Positions 18,500-27,271 of a DNA stretch of 64,000 nucleotides are shown here, piece after piece (within the stretch, counting starts at the first letter, position 1; each line of letters opens with the position of its first letter). A program made the position numbers and the translations under genes. Location: positions 1 to 64,000 of the forward strand of contig NZ_QRGC01000018.1 of assembly GCF_003448965.1 (NCBI RefSeq), in the 5' to 3' direction. A model generated the notes under the pieces. It was not told where the DNA came from. It did no database searches and saw only the letters and a program-made list of their open reading frames with translations. This stretch comes from Oceanicella sp. SM1341 (GTDB taxonomy: Bacteria; Pseudomonadota; Alphaproteobacteria; Rhodobacterales; Rhodobacteraceae).

Positions 18500-19873
18500 T
18501 CAGTTCACCTGCACCATCTTGCCGGGGTTGAGGATGTTGGTGGGGTCGAGCGCGCGCTTGATCTCGGCCATCACGGCCCAGGCGGCGCCGTGCTCCTCGT
18601 CCATGTATTTCATCTTGCCCAGGCCCACGCCGTGCTCGCCGGTCACGGTGCCGCCCATCTCGAGGGCGCGGGTGTTCATGCGGTGGGCGAGTTCCTTGGC
18701 CTCGGCCAGCTCGGCCGGGCTGTCGGGGTCGATGAGGATGGCGCAATGGTAGTTGCCGTCGCCGACATGGCCCAGGATGGTGGCCTCGAGCGAGCTTGCG
18801 TCGATGTCGGCGCGGGTGACGGCCACCGCCTCGGCCAGGCGCGAGATCGGCACGCAGACATCGGTGGTGAGCGCCCAGCAGCCGGGGCGCAGCGCCTTGG
18901 AGGCGTAGTAGGCGTTGTGGCGCATGTGCCAGAGGGCGTTGCGCTCCTCGGGCTTGTTGGTCCACTGGAAGTCGCCGCCGCCGAACTCGGCCACGATCTC
19001 GCCCACCCGTTCGGCCTGCTCGGCCACCGCGCTCTCCGAGCCGTGGAACTCGAGGAACAGGTGCGGCTTCTCGGGCATCGCGGTGCCGGCATGCACGTTG
19101 AAGCCGCGGATGGAGATGGAATCGACGAACTCGATGCGGGCCACCGGGATGCCCATCTGGATGACCATCTGCACGGCGCTCACCGCGGTCTCGATGTCCT
19201 CGAAGGCGCAGATGGCCGAGGAGATCGCCTCCGGCTGGCCGTGCAGCTTCACGGTGAGCTCGGTGATGATGCCCAGCGTGCCCTCGGAGCCGACGATGAG
19301 CCGGGTGAGGTCGTAGCCGGCCGAGCTCTTGCGGGCGCGCGAGCCGGTGCGGATGACGCGGCCGTCGGCCAGCACCACCTCGAGGGCGAGCACGTTGTCC
19401 TTCATCGTGCCGTAGCGCACCGCGGTGGTGCCGGAGGCGCGGGTGGCCGCCATGCCGCCGAGCGAGGCGTTGGCGCCCGGGTCGATGGGGAAGAACAGGC
19501 CGGTGGCGCGCAGCTCGGTGTTGAGCGCCTCGCGGGTGACGCCGGGCTGGATGGTGGCGTCGAGATCCTCGTCATGCACGGCGAGCACCTTGTCCATCCG
19601 GCTGAGGTCGAGGGTGATGCCGCCGTGGAAGGCGAGGGCGTGGCCCTCGAGCGAGGTGCCGGTGCCCCAGGCCACCACCGGGCAGCCTTCCTCGTGGCAG
19701 ATCCTCATCACGCCGCTCACCTCCTCGGTGGTCTCGGGGAAGGCCACGGCATCGGGCAGGGTGACGGGGTAGTAGCTCTCGTTCTGGCCGTGGTGGTCGC
19801 GGATCGCCTCCGACGTGCTGAGACGGTCGCCCAGCAGGTTGCGCAGGCGGGCAATGGCGGTATCGTGCGGCAT
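18500..19873 (-). CDS. FAD-linked D-lactate dehydrogenase (cytochrome)-type oxidase
   Basis: The protein has 457 residues in the GlcD/DLD family of vanillyl-alcohol-oxidase-fold flavoproteins. The FAD domain shows VVAWGTGTSLEGHALA, the Pro-Gly and glycine-rich stretch GLFFPIDPGANASLGGMAAT, and IVGSEGTLGIITELTVKL. The C-terminal domain ends with the conserved HVGDGNYH, GTVTGEHGVGLGK and KRALDPTNILNPGKM. These features fit oxidation of D-lactate or a similar 2-hydroxy acid to the keto acid. The substrate cannot be fixed from sequence, and glycolate oxidase GlcD is an alternative. It is divergent from the thioesterase gene, with 72 nt between starts. Confidence 0.88.
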   Translation of the reverse strand: MPHDTAIARLRNLLGDRLSTSEAIRDHHGQNESYYPVTLPDAVAFPETTEEVSGVMRICHEEGCPVVAWGTGTSLEGHALAFHGGITLDLSRMDKVLAVHDEDLDATIQPGVTREALNTELRATGLFFPIDPGANASLGGMAATRASGTTAVRYGTMKDNVLALEVVLADGRVIRTGSRARKSSAGYDLTRLIVGSEGTLGIITELTVKLHGQPEAISSAICAFEDIETAVSAVQMVIQMGIPVARIEFVDSISIRGFNVHAGTAMPEKPHLFLEFHGSESAVAEQAERVGEIVAEFGGGDFQWTNKPEERNALWHMRHNAYYASKALRPGCWALTTDVCVPISRLAEAVAVTRADIDASSLEATILGHVGDGNYHCAILIDPDSPAELAEAKELAHRMNTRALEMGGTVTGEHGVGLGKMKYMDEEHGAAWAVMAEIKRALDPTNILNPGKMVQVN

Positions 19874-19945
19874 CGAAAGCTCCTCGGGCGTGCAAATCGG
19901 GCGTCACCATAGGCCCGCGCCGCCCGAGACGGAAGAGGACACCGC

Positions 19946-20437
19946 ATGCCCGTCACCGACCGCCCCTTCACCGCCCCGGAGCAGACCGTCGAGCCCGGCT
20001 GGATCGACTACAACGGCCACATGAACGTGGGCTACTACTCCATCGCCTTCGACCGGGCGATCGAGCATTTCCTCACCGATGCGCTGGGGGTGGGCGAGGC
20101 CTGGGTGGCCGAGACCGGGCAGGGGCCCTACGCGCTGCAGAGCCACATCCACTACCTCGACGAGCTGCTGGAGGGGGCGGCCTTCCGGGTGAGCTTCCGC
20201 CTGCTCGACGCCGATGCGAAGCGGCTGCACGTTTTCGCCGAGATGACCCGGGTATCCGACGGCGCGCTCTGCGCCACGCTCGAGCAGCTGCTGATGAACG
20301 TCGATCTCACCACCCGCCGCTCGGTGGCCTATCCGGAGGCGGCGCAGGCCCGCATCGCGGCGCTGTGCCACGCCCATGCCGGGCTGGAGCGCCCCGCCCA
20401 GGCCGGCGCGCCCATCGGCATCCGCCGCAAGGGCTGA
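19946..20437 (+). CDS. Hotdog-fold acyl-CoA thioesterase
   Basis: The protein has 163 residues and a 4-hydroxybenzoyl-CoA-thioesterase-like hotdog fold. The active-site segment WIDYNGHMNVGYYSIAFD carries the Asp and the helix typical of this group, and HIHYLDELLEGA and HVFAEMTR form the following strands. The sequence resembles the thioesterase associated with carnitine dehydrogenase (betainyl-CoA thioesterase) in Rhodobacterales, but no carnitine gene is adjacent, so the substrate is open. ATG 19946 gives the usual N-terminus. Confidence 0.8.
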   Translation: MPVTDRPFTAPEQTVEPGWIDYNGHMNVGYYSIAFDRAIEHFLTDALGVGEAWVAETGQGPYALQSHIHYLDELLEGAAFRVSFRLLDADAKRLHVFAEMTRVSDGALCATLEQLLMNVDLTTRRSVAYPEAAQARIAALCHAHAGLERPAQAGAPIGIRRKG

Positions 20438-20532
20438 AGACGCGGTGCACGCACGGGGGGTTGCACTTTGTTGACCTATCCGTGATGAGATGATGGAGCA
20501 CCCGCCCCGAAGCCCTTGCCGGACAACGCCTC

Positions 20533-22173
20533 TTGCCCCCGCTCTCCCGCCCGTTTGCCGATGCCCTGACCGATCTGCGGCGCGGCTGGCTGGCGCTGCG
20601 CACCCGGGGGCCGGGGCAGGCGCGCTTCTGGCTCATCGCGCTCGCGACCGGGCTGGTGGCGGGCTACGCGGCGGTGGCGTTCCGCCTCGCCATCTCGGCC
20701 ATCCAGACCTTCCTCTACGGCGCGGATGACGCGACGCTGGCCACCACGCTCGCCTCCGCGCCCTGGTATCTCGTGGTGGCGATCCCGGTGCTGGGCGGGC
20801 TCGCGGTGGGGCTGCTGCTGCAGCGCTTCACCGCCGACGGCAAGGTGCACTCGGTGGCCAACGTGATCGAGGGCGCCGCCCTGCGCGACGGCCGGGTGGA
20901 GCGGCGGGCCGGGCTGGCCTCGGCGCTCGCCTCGCTCATCACCCTCTCCACCGGCGGCTCCACCGGGCGGGAGGGGCCGGTGGTGCATCTCGGGGCCGTC
21001 ATCTCCTCCTGGGTGTCGGACCGCATCGGAGCCGACGGGCTGACCGCGCGCGACCTGATGGGCTGTGCCGCCGCCGCCGCCGTGGCCGCCTCGTTCAACG
21101 CGCCCATCGCCGGGGCGCTCTTCGCGCTCGAGGTGGTGCTGCGCCATTTCGCGCTGCATGCCATCGCGCCCATCATGGTGGCGGCGGTGGCCGGCGCGGT
21201 GGTGAGCCGGCTGCACATCGGCAACGTGCCGGAGTTCCACCTGCCGGTGAACCAGCTCGAATTCTACGTCGAGCTGCCCGCCTTCATGCTGCTGGGCCTG
21301 CTGAGCGGGCTGGTGGCCGCCATCCTCACCCGCTCGGTGATGCTGGCCGAGGGCGTGGCCGACACGGTGACGAAGGCGCTCGCCATCCCGCGCTGGGTGC
21401 GGCCGGGGGTGTCGGGCTTCCTGCTGGGGCTGCTGGCGCTGGGTTTTCCGCATATCATCGGCGTGGGCTACGAGACCACGAGCAGCGCGCTGCTGGGCGA
21501 GTTCGGCTTCTGGACCGCGGTGGTGCTGACCGCCACCAAGGTGCTGGCCGTCGCCCTCACCTTCGGCGGGCGGATGGGGGGCGGCATCTTCTCGCCCTCG
21601 CTGATGGTGGGCGCGCTCACCGGGCTTGCCTTCGGCCATGTCGCCACCGCGCTGATGCCCGGCGTCTCGGGCACCGAGGCGCTCTATGCGCTGGCCGGCA
21701 CCGGGGCGGTGGCGGCAGGGGTGCTGGGCGCGCCGCTCTCCACCACGATGATCGTCTTCGAGCTGACGGGAGACTGGCAGACCGGGGTTGCGGTGATGGT
21801 GTCGGTCTCGCTCGCCTCTGCCCTCGCCAGCCGGCTGATGACCCGCTCCTTCTTCCTCACCCAGCTCGCGCGGCAGAAGAAGCCGGTGGCCCTGGGCGCG
21901 CAGGATTACATCTGCTCCACCCTGTCGCTGATCCCCTTCACCCGCCCCCTCACCCCCGAGGACGCGGTGCGGGTGGAGGCGCTGGTGGCCGACGGCCGCA
22001 CGGTGGAGGAGCGCGAGACCCTCGACCACGCGCTCACCCTCTTCCACGGCGGTGCCGTGCCGGTGCTCGCCGTGCTGCGCGAGGGCCGGCCGGTGGCGCT
22101 GCTGCACGAGGCCGACGCGCTGCGCGCCTTCTCCGCCGCGCTGGTGAAGGCCGCGCGGGAGGAACATTCCTGA
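20533..22173 (+). CDS. ClC-family chloride channel/transporter with C-terminal CBS-like domain
   Basis: The protein has 546 residues. It shows about ten hydrophobic segments and the ClC hallmarks STGREGPVVHLGA, whose Glu is the gating residue, and GRMGGGIFSPSLMVGA, which forms the Cl- selectivity filter. The C-terminal 90 residues (ALVADGRTVEERETLDHALT to the end) look like CBS-type regulatory sequence. The likely start is TTG 20533, since no ATG or GTG in frame would include the first membrane segment; this makes the exact N-terminus uncertain. Whether it is a channel or an H+/Cl- exchanger cannot be told. Confidence 0.9.
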   Translation: MPPLSRPFADALTDLRRGWLALRTRGPGQARFWLIALATGLVAGYAAVAFRLAISAIQTFLYGADDATLATTLASAPWYLVVAIPVLGGLAVGLLLQRFTADGKVHSVANVIEGAALRDGRVERRAGLASALASLITLSTGGSTGREGPVVHLGAVISSWVSDRIGADGLTARDLMGCAAAAAVAASFNAPIAGALFALEVVLRHFALHAIAPIMVAAVAGAVVSRLHIGNVPEFHLPVNQLEFYVELPAFMLLGLLSGLVAAILTRSVMLAEGVADTVTKALAIPRWVRPGVSGFLLGLLALGFPHIIGVGYETTSSALLGEFGFWTAVVLTATKVLAVALTFGGRMGGGIFSPSLMVGALTGLAFGHVATALMPGVSGTEALYALAGTGAVAAGVLGAPLSTTMIVFELTGDWQTGVAVMVSVSLASALASRLMTRSFFLTQLARQKKPVALGAQDYICSTLSLIPFTRPLTPEDAVRVEALVADGRTVEERETLDHALTLFHGGAVPVLAVLREGRPVALLHEADALRAFSAALVKAAREEHS

Positions 22174-22384
22174 AGCGCGCCTCGCCCTGCGGTGGAGTGT
22201 CGCAGGGCTCCGTACAACCATAAGGGTAGATCGGCCGCCGCGGGGATGCCTCAATGCTCCGGGGCGCCGCGCAATGCCGCCGGCCGTCGCGCGGCTGACG
22301 CAATTCTGTTGCCTGACCCGGTCAGAGTGCCCCCCGAACAGGCCCCCCGTGCGCGGCACGGCACAGACCCCGAGGAACCGACCG

Positions 22385-25300
22385 ATGGCGCTCACCGACC
22401 TTTTCTTTTCCGAATACGTCGAGGGCTCGAGCAACAACAAGGCGCTGGAGCTGTATAACCCCACCGGCGAGGCGATCGACCTCGCGGCCGGCGGCTACGT
22501 GATCGAGCTCTATTTCAACGGCAGCACCACGCCGACGAGCTTCGCGCTCACCGGCAGCGTGGCCCCGGGGGAGGTGTTCGTCTTCGCCCATGCCTCGGCC
22601 GACCCCGCCATCCTCGCCGTGGCCGACCAGACCACCGGCGCCGGGCTCTTCAACGGCGATGACGCGATCGTGCTGCGCAAGGGCGCGGAGGTGCTCGATT
22701 CCATCGGCCAGGTGGGCACCGACCCCGGCACGGAATGGGGCACCGGCGCGCCGGGCACGCAGGACATGACCCTGCGCCGGATCGCCTCCCTCACCGAGCC
22801 CGACACCGACCCCACGGACGCCTTCGACCCCGCCACAAGCTGGACCGCCACGGCCACGGACGATTTCTCCGGCCTCGGCAGCCATGACGCCACGGTGCCG
22901 CTGCTGATCAACGAGATGCAGGTCTCCACCTCCTCGACCGACTGGGAGTTTGCCGAGCTCTTCGGCGCGGCGGGCGCCAGTCTCGACGGCTGGAGCCTGG
23001 TCGGGCTCGACGGCGACAGCGGCGACAGCGGGACGGTGGACCTGGCCATCAGCCTCGACGGGGCGAGCATCGGCGCGGACGGGCTGTTCCTGCTCGCCAG
23101 CCCCGCCGCCGAGAGCGCCTACGGCGTGACGGCCGACCTCGCCATCGCCGACAACAGCTTCGAGAACGGCAATTCCACCTACATGCTGGTGCGCGATTTC
23201 ACCGGTGCGGTGGGCGACGACCTCGACACCGACGATGACGGCACGCTCGACGCGACCCCCTGGGCCGAGGCCGGCGACGCCGTGTCCTTCACCGATGGCG
23301 GCGGCACCGCCTATGCCGCCGCGGTGATCGGGCCGGACGGCAGCTTCCTGCCCTCCGGCGGCTTCCGGGACGGCAACGGCGGCGCCTGGTCGGAGGCCCC
23401 GCTCAACTTCTCCACCCCCGACGGCACGCCCGGCGCCGACAACCCCGCCTCCGAGGACCCCGGCGACCCCGGCGACCCCGACCCGGAGGAGATCACCCTC
23501 ATCTCCGCCGTGCAGGGGGAGGGCGATGCCTCGCCCCTCGACGGGCAGGTGGTGAAGATCCGCGCCGTGGTGACCGGCGATTTCCAGGACGGCGACGCGG
23601 ATGACGGCCGCAACCTCTCCGGCTTCTACCTGCAGGAGGAGGACGCCGACGCCGACGGCAATGCCCTCACCTCCGAGGGGCTCTTCGTGTTCGACGGCGC
23701 CTTCGGCACCGATGTGCAGGTGGGCGACGTGGTGACCGTCGTGGGCACGGTGACCGAGTATTTCGGCCTCACCGAGCTCGGCTCCGTCAGCTCCGTGACC
23801 GTCGAGAGCTCGGGCAACGCGCTGCCGACCGCGACGGAGATCGACCTCTCCACCGCGGGCACCACCACCAACCAGGACGGCGACATCATCCCCGACCTGG
23901 AGTTTGCCGAAGGCATGCTGGTGAGCTTCACCGAGAGCCTCACCATCACCGAGATGTTCAACCTCGACCGCTTCAACGAGATCCGCCTCATCCAGGGCGA
24001 GCGGCCGATGCAGTACACGCAAGGTAACGCGCCGGACGCCGAGGGCTATGCCGCCTATCTCGAGCAGACCGGCCAGCTCTCCATCACCTATGACGACGGG
24101 CTGAACGAACAGAACGCCCCGGTGACCAACCTCGACGGGTTCGACCCGTTCACCACCGCCAACGCCCCCTCGATGGGCGACACGATCGGCAATCTCACCG
24201 GCGTGCTCGACTACCAGTGGGCCGGCAACTCCTCCTCCAACGCCACCTGGCGGGTGCGCGCCACCGAGGATGGCGAGAACGTGTTCGAGAACACCAACCC
24301 CGCCGACACCACCCCCGAGGACGTGGGCGGCGACATCAGGGTGGCGAGCCTCAACGTGCTCAACTTCTTCACCACCATCGACGAGAGCGGGGTCACCACC
24401 GCGCTGGGCCATGACCCGCGCGGCGCCGACACGGCGGAGGAATACCAGCGCCAGCTCGACAAGCTCGTCACCACCCTGGTGGAGATGGACGCCGACGTGG
24501 TGGGGCTGGTGGAGATCGAGAACGACCCGAACTCCACCCCCCTCGCCACGCTGGTGGCGGCGCTGAACGCCGAGCTGGGTGCGGGCACCTATGACTACGT
24601 GAACACCGGCACCGTGGGGGGCGACGCGATCACCGGCGCCTTCATCTACCGCACCGACAGCGTGGAGACCCGGGGCGATTTCGCGCTGCTCGACAGCGAG
24701 GCCTTCCTCGACCCGCTCGGCACCGGCTCCGAGCTCAACCGCCCGGCCATCGCCCAGTCCTTCCGCGATCTCGACAGCGGCAAGTCCTTCACCGCGGTGG
24801 TGAACCACCTGAAGTCGAAGGGCAGCCTCTCGGGCGACCCGGCGGACGAGGACCAGGGCGACGGCGCGGGGGCCAACAACGCCACCCGCCTTGCCGCGGC
24901 ACTGGAGCTCGCCGCCTGGCTCGACACCGCCCCCACCGGCGAGAAGAGCGGCCGCACCATCATGCTGGGCGACTACAATTCCTACGCCATGGAAGACCCG
25001 GTGCAGGCGCTGATCGACGCCGGTTTCGTCGACCTCGCGCAGGAATTCATCGGCGAGGAGGCGTATTCCTACGTGTTCGACGGCTTCACCGGCACGCTCG
25101 ACTATGCCTTTGCCAACGAACGCTGGGCGAGCCTGGTGGCCGGGGTCACCGAGTGGCACGCGAACTCCGACGAGGCCGACGCGCTCGACTACAACACCGA
25201 TTTCGGCCGTGACCCGGGGATGTTCGACGGCGAGAGCCCGCTGCGCAACTCCGACCATGACCCGGTGATCGTGGGCATCAACCTCGTGGCCGACGTGCGC

Positions 25301-25945
25301 ATCGCGATGCCCGACGGCGAGGGCGGCTGGGACCGGGTGGAGGGTTTCGCCCGGCTCGACCGCGCGCTCGCCGCCGCCGAGGACGGCTGGCGGGTGAACG
25401 TGGACGACGGTGCGGCGATCGGGGCCTTCGGTGCGCTCACCGTCACGGCCGACGCGCTCACCTTCCGCGCCGATGCGCCGGTCTCCGGCGTGCTGAGCTT
25501 GGGCGAGGGCGTGTTCGAGATCCGCCTGCGCGGCGAGGCGGGGATCGACGTGGCCGGCAATGACGGCGCCAACCTCGTGGTGGGCAGCCACGGCGACAAC
25601 GTGATCGAGGGCGGGGCGGGCGACGACCGGCTGATGGGCCGCGACGGCGCGGACATCCTCTCCGGCGGCGCGGGCTTCGACATCCTGCGCGGCGGGGCGG
25701 GGGCGGACATCTTCCGCCTCGACCTCGGCGCGGAGGTGGACGTGGCGGCCGATTTCTCTGCCGCGGAGGGCGACCGGATCGACGTCACCGCCTTCGGCTA
25801 CGCCGGCTTCGCCGAGCTGCAGGACGACCTCGCGGAGCGGCACGGCAACGTGGTGCTGGCCACCGAGACCGGCGAGGTGCTGCGCCTGCGCGACACCGCG
25901 CTCACCGACCTCGGGGCGGAGGATTTCATCTTCGTCATCGCCTGA
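22385..25945 (+). CDS. Large secreted nuclease: lamin-tail, endonuclease/exonuclease/phosphatase and RTX repeats
   Basis: The protein has 1186 residues and is very acidic (many Asp, Glu, Thr, Gly). The N-terminus (FFSEYVEGSSNNKALELYN) is a lamin-tail domain; a second such segment starts near residue 175. An OB-like region spans about residues 370-560. The nuclease domain at about 648-965 shows RVASLNVLNFF, VGLVEIENDPNS, LGDYNSYAMEDP and RNSDHDPVIVGINL, as in ExeM/NucH extracellular DNases. Near 1060-1115 are RTX nonapeptides (GGAGDDRLMG, GGAGFDILRG, GGAGADIF), with a short C-terminal tail. There is no Sec signal, so type I secretion is inferred. ATG 22385 is chosen because the domain starts at once. 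Confidence 0.9.
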   Translation: MALTDLFFSEYVEGSSNNKALELYNPTGEAIDLAAGGYVIELYFNGSTTPTSFALTGSVAPGEVFVFAHASADPAILAVADQTTGAGLFNGDDAIVLRKGAEVLDSIGQVGTDPGTEWGTGAPGTQDMTLRRIASLTEPDTDPTDAFDPATSWTATATDDFSGLGSHDATVPLLINEMQVSTSSTDWEFAELFGAAGASLDGWSLVGLDGDSGDSGTVDLAISLDGASIGADGLFLLASPAAESAYGVTADLAIADNSFENGNSTYMLVRDFTGAVGDDLDTDDDGTLDATPWAEAGDAVSFTDGGGTAYAAAVIGPDGSFLPSGGFRDGNGGAWSEAPLNFSTPDGTPGADNPASEDPGDPGDPDPEEITLISAVQGEGDASPLDGQVVKIRAVVTGDFQDGDADDGRNLSGFYLQEEDADADGNALTSEGLFVFDGAFGTDVQVGDVVTVVGTVTEYFGLTELGSVSSVTVESSGNALPTATEIDLSTAGTTTNQDGDIIPDLEFAEGMLVSFTESLTITEMFNLDRFNEIRLIQGERPMQYTQGNAPDAEGYAAYLEQTGQLSITYDDGLNEQNAPVTNLDGFDPFTTANAPSMGDTIGNLTGVLDYQWAGNSSSNATWRVRATEDGENVFENTNPADTTPEDVGGDIRVASLNVLNFFTTIDESGVTTALGHDPRGADTAEEYQRQLDKLVTTLVEMDADVVGLVEIENDPNSTPLATLVAALNAELGAGTYDYVNTGTVGGDAITGAFIYRTDSVETRGDFALLDSEAFLDPLGTGSELNRPAIAQSFRDLDSGKSFTAVVNHLKSKGSLSGDPADEDQGDGAGANNATRLAAALELAAWLDTAPTGEKSGRTIMLGDYNSYAMEDPVQALIDAGFVDLAQEFIGEEAYSYVFDGFTGTLDYAFANERWASLVAGVTEWHANSDEADALDYNTDFGRDPGMFDGESPLRNSDHDPVIVGINLVADVRIAMPDGEGGWDRVEGFARLDRALAAAEDGWRVNVDDGAAIGAFGALTVTADALTFRADAPVSGVLSLGEGVFEIRLRGEAGIDVAGNDGANLVVGSHGDNVIEGGAGDDRLMGRDGADILSGGAGFDILRGGAGADIFRLDLGAEVDVAADFSAAEGDRIDVTAFGYAGFAELQDDLAERHGNVVLATETGEVLRLRDTALTDLGAEDFIFVIA

Positions 25946-25974
25946 GGCGCGCGGGCCGCCCCCCGGGGGGGCTC

Positions 25975-25987
25975 GTTACAATGTAAC
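25975..25987. promoter_or_regulatory. Palindromic operator upstream of znuA, candidate Zur box
   Basis: GTTACA-A-TGTAAC is a perfect 6-1-6 inverted repeat, 67 nt before the znuA start. Zur operators in alphaproteobacteria are AT-rich palindromes with GTTA/TAAC-type arms. The location before a zinc-binding protein gene supports zinc repression. The regulator gene is not in the window. Confidence 0.6.
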
Positions 25988-26054
25988 TGGCCGCTTGCCC
26001 GCCCGCCGGACAGCGGCTATCTGGGGGCTGAGCCCGAGCCCGGAGAGCCCCGAG

Positions 26055-26984
26055 ATGCCGCGTCCGCCGAACTTCCTCGCCAGCCTGCTCGCGGCCCTTC
26101 TCGGGGCGGCGACGGCCGGCGCGGCGGCCGATGCGCCGCGGGTGGTCGTCGACATCGCGCCGGTGCGCAGCCTGGTGATGCAGGTGACCGAGGGGGTGGA
26201 GATGCCCGCGCCGGGCCTGCTCATCCGCTCCGGCGCCTCGCCGCATGACTACGCGATGCGCCCCTCCGAGGCGGGCATGCTGGCGGAGGCGGACCTCGTG
26301 CTGGTGGTGGGCCATGCGCTCACGCCCTGGCTGGAGAAGCCGCTGGGCTCGCTCGCCAGCCGGGCCTACGTGATCGAGCTTGCCGAGGTGCCGGGCCTGC
26401 CGCTGCCGCCCCTGCCGCCGGGGACCGATGTCACCTCGGCGAGCGGGGCGCATGCCGCCGTCGACGCGCATCTGTGGCTCAACCCCGCCGTGGCCCGCAT
26501 CTGGCTGCCGGTGATCGCCGATGCCCTGGCCGAGACCGACCCGCCGAATTCCGCCCTCTACCGCGAGAACGCCGAGGCCGCGGTGGCGCGGCTGGCGGAG
26601 CAGGAGAGGGACATCGAGCAGCGCATGCGCCCGCTCGCCCGCCGGCCCTACATGGTGTTCCACGACGCCTACGGGCATTTCGAGCATCGTTTCGGCCTCG
26701 CGCATCTCGATGCCGTGCAGCACTCGGACGCGGGCCTGCCGGGCGCCGCGCATGTCTCCGGGCTGCGCGACGAGATCACCGCCGGCGGCGTGGTCTGCGT
26801 GTTCACCGAGCCGCAGCTCTCGCCCGCCATCGCCCGGCGGCTGGTGGAGGGCACTGGCGCGAAACTCGGCGTGATAGACCCGCTGGGCAGCACCCTCGCG
26901 CCCGGACCCGGCCTCTACGCGGCGCTGATCGAGGCGATGGCCGAGAGCTTCGAGACCTGCCTCGCCCCGGGAGAGATGGAGTAG
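26055..26984 (+). CDS. znuA: ZnuA, periplasmic zinc-binding protein of a Zn ABC importer
   Basis: The product (309 residues) is a cluster A-I metal-binding protein. A signal peptide ends near AGAAADAP (about residue 26). Zn ligands expected for the family are present: His in GASPHDYAMRP, His in DAHLWLNP, and His in VFHDAYGHFEHRFGLAH. The charged, His-rich loop of many ZnuA proteins is reduced here to about SGAHAAVDAH. Start ATG 26055 follows GGAGAGCCCCGAG. znuB, znuC and zur are not adjacent, which is unusual. The upstream palindrome suggests repression by zinc. Confidence 0.88.
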   Translation: MPRPPNFLASLLAALLGAATAGAAADAPRVVVDIAPVRSLVMQVTEGVEMPAPGLLIRSGASPHDYAMRPSEAGMLAEADLVLVVGHALTPWLEKPLGSLASRAYVIELAEVPGLPLPPLPPGTDVTSASGAHAAVDAHLWLNPAVARIWLPVIADALAETDPPNSALYRENAEAAVARLAEQERDIEQRMRPLARRPYMVFHDAYGHFEHRFGLAHLDAVQHSDAGLPGAAHVSGLRDEITAGGVVCVFTEPQLSPAIARRLVEGTGAKLGVIDPLGSTLAPGPGLYAALIEAMAESFETCLAPGEME

Positions 26985-26992
26985 TCGCCTCC

Positions 26993-27075
26993 CCGGAGGG
27001 GAGCAGGACCGGATATCCGGAGGGGAGCAGGACCGGACATCCGGAGGGGAGCAGGACCGGACATCCGGAGGCGCG
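26993..27075. repeat. 24-bp tandem repeat, three copies plus a partial one
   Basis: Units at 26993-27016, 27017-27040 and 27041-27064 begin CCGGAGGGGAGCAGGACCGG and differ only by one base near the end (GATAT versus GACAT). A fourth unit breaks off after CCGGAGG. The array begins 8 nt after the znuA stop. The remaining 200 nt before the methyltransferase gene contain only G+C-rich sequence. Confidence 0.92.
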
Positions 27076-27271
27076 GAAATGCCCCGGAGGGGCGCGCGCA
27101 CACCGAGGCGGGCGGGCACGGTCCCGGGCGGCGCCCGGGGCGAGGGCTGCGCGTCGCTCCCGGGGGGCGGGTGTGTCGCATTGGGCGTATCGCCGGGGGG
27201 CCGGCCCGGTCTAGGCTGCCCCGGGGGGCTCCGGCCCCCCCGCGAGGCGGGGCAGCGGCGGGGAGAGCGGC

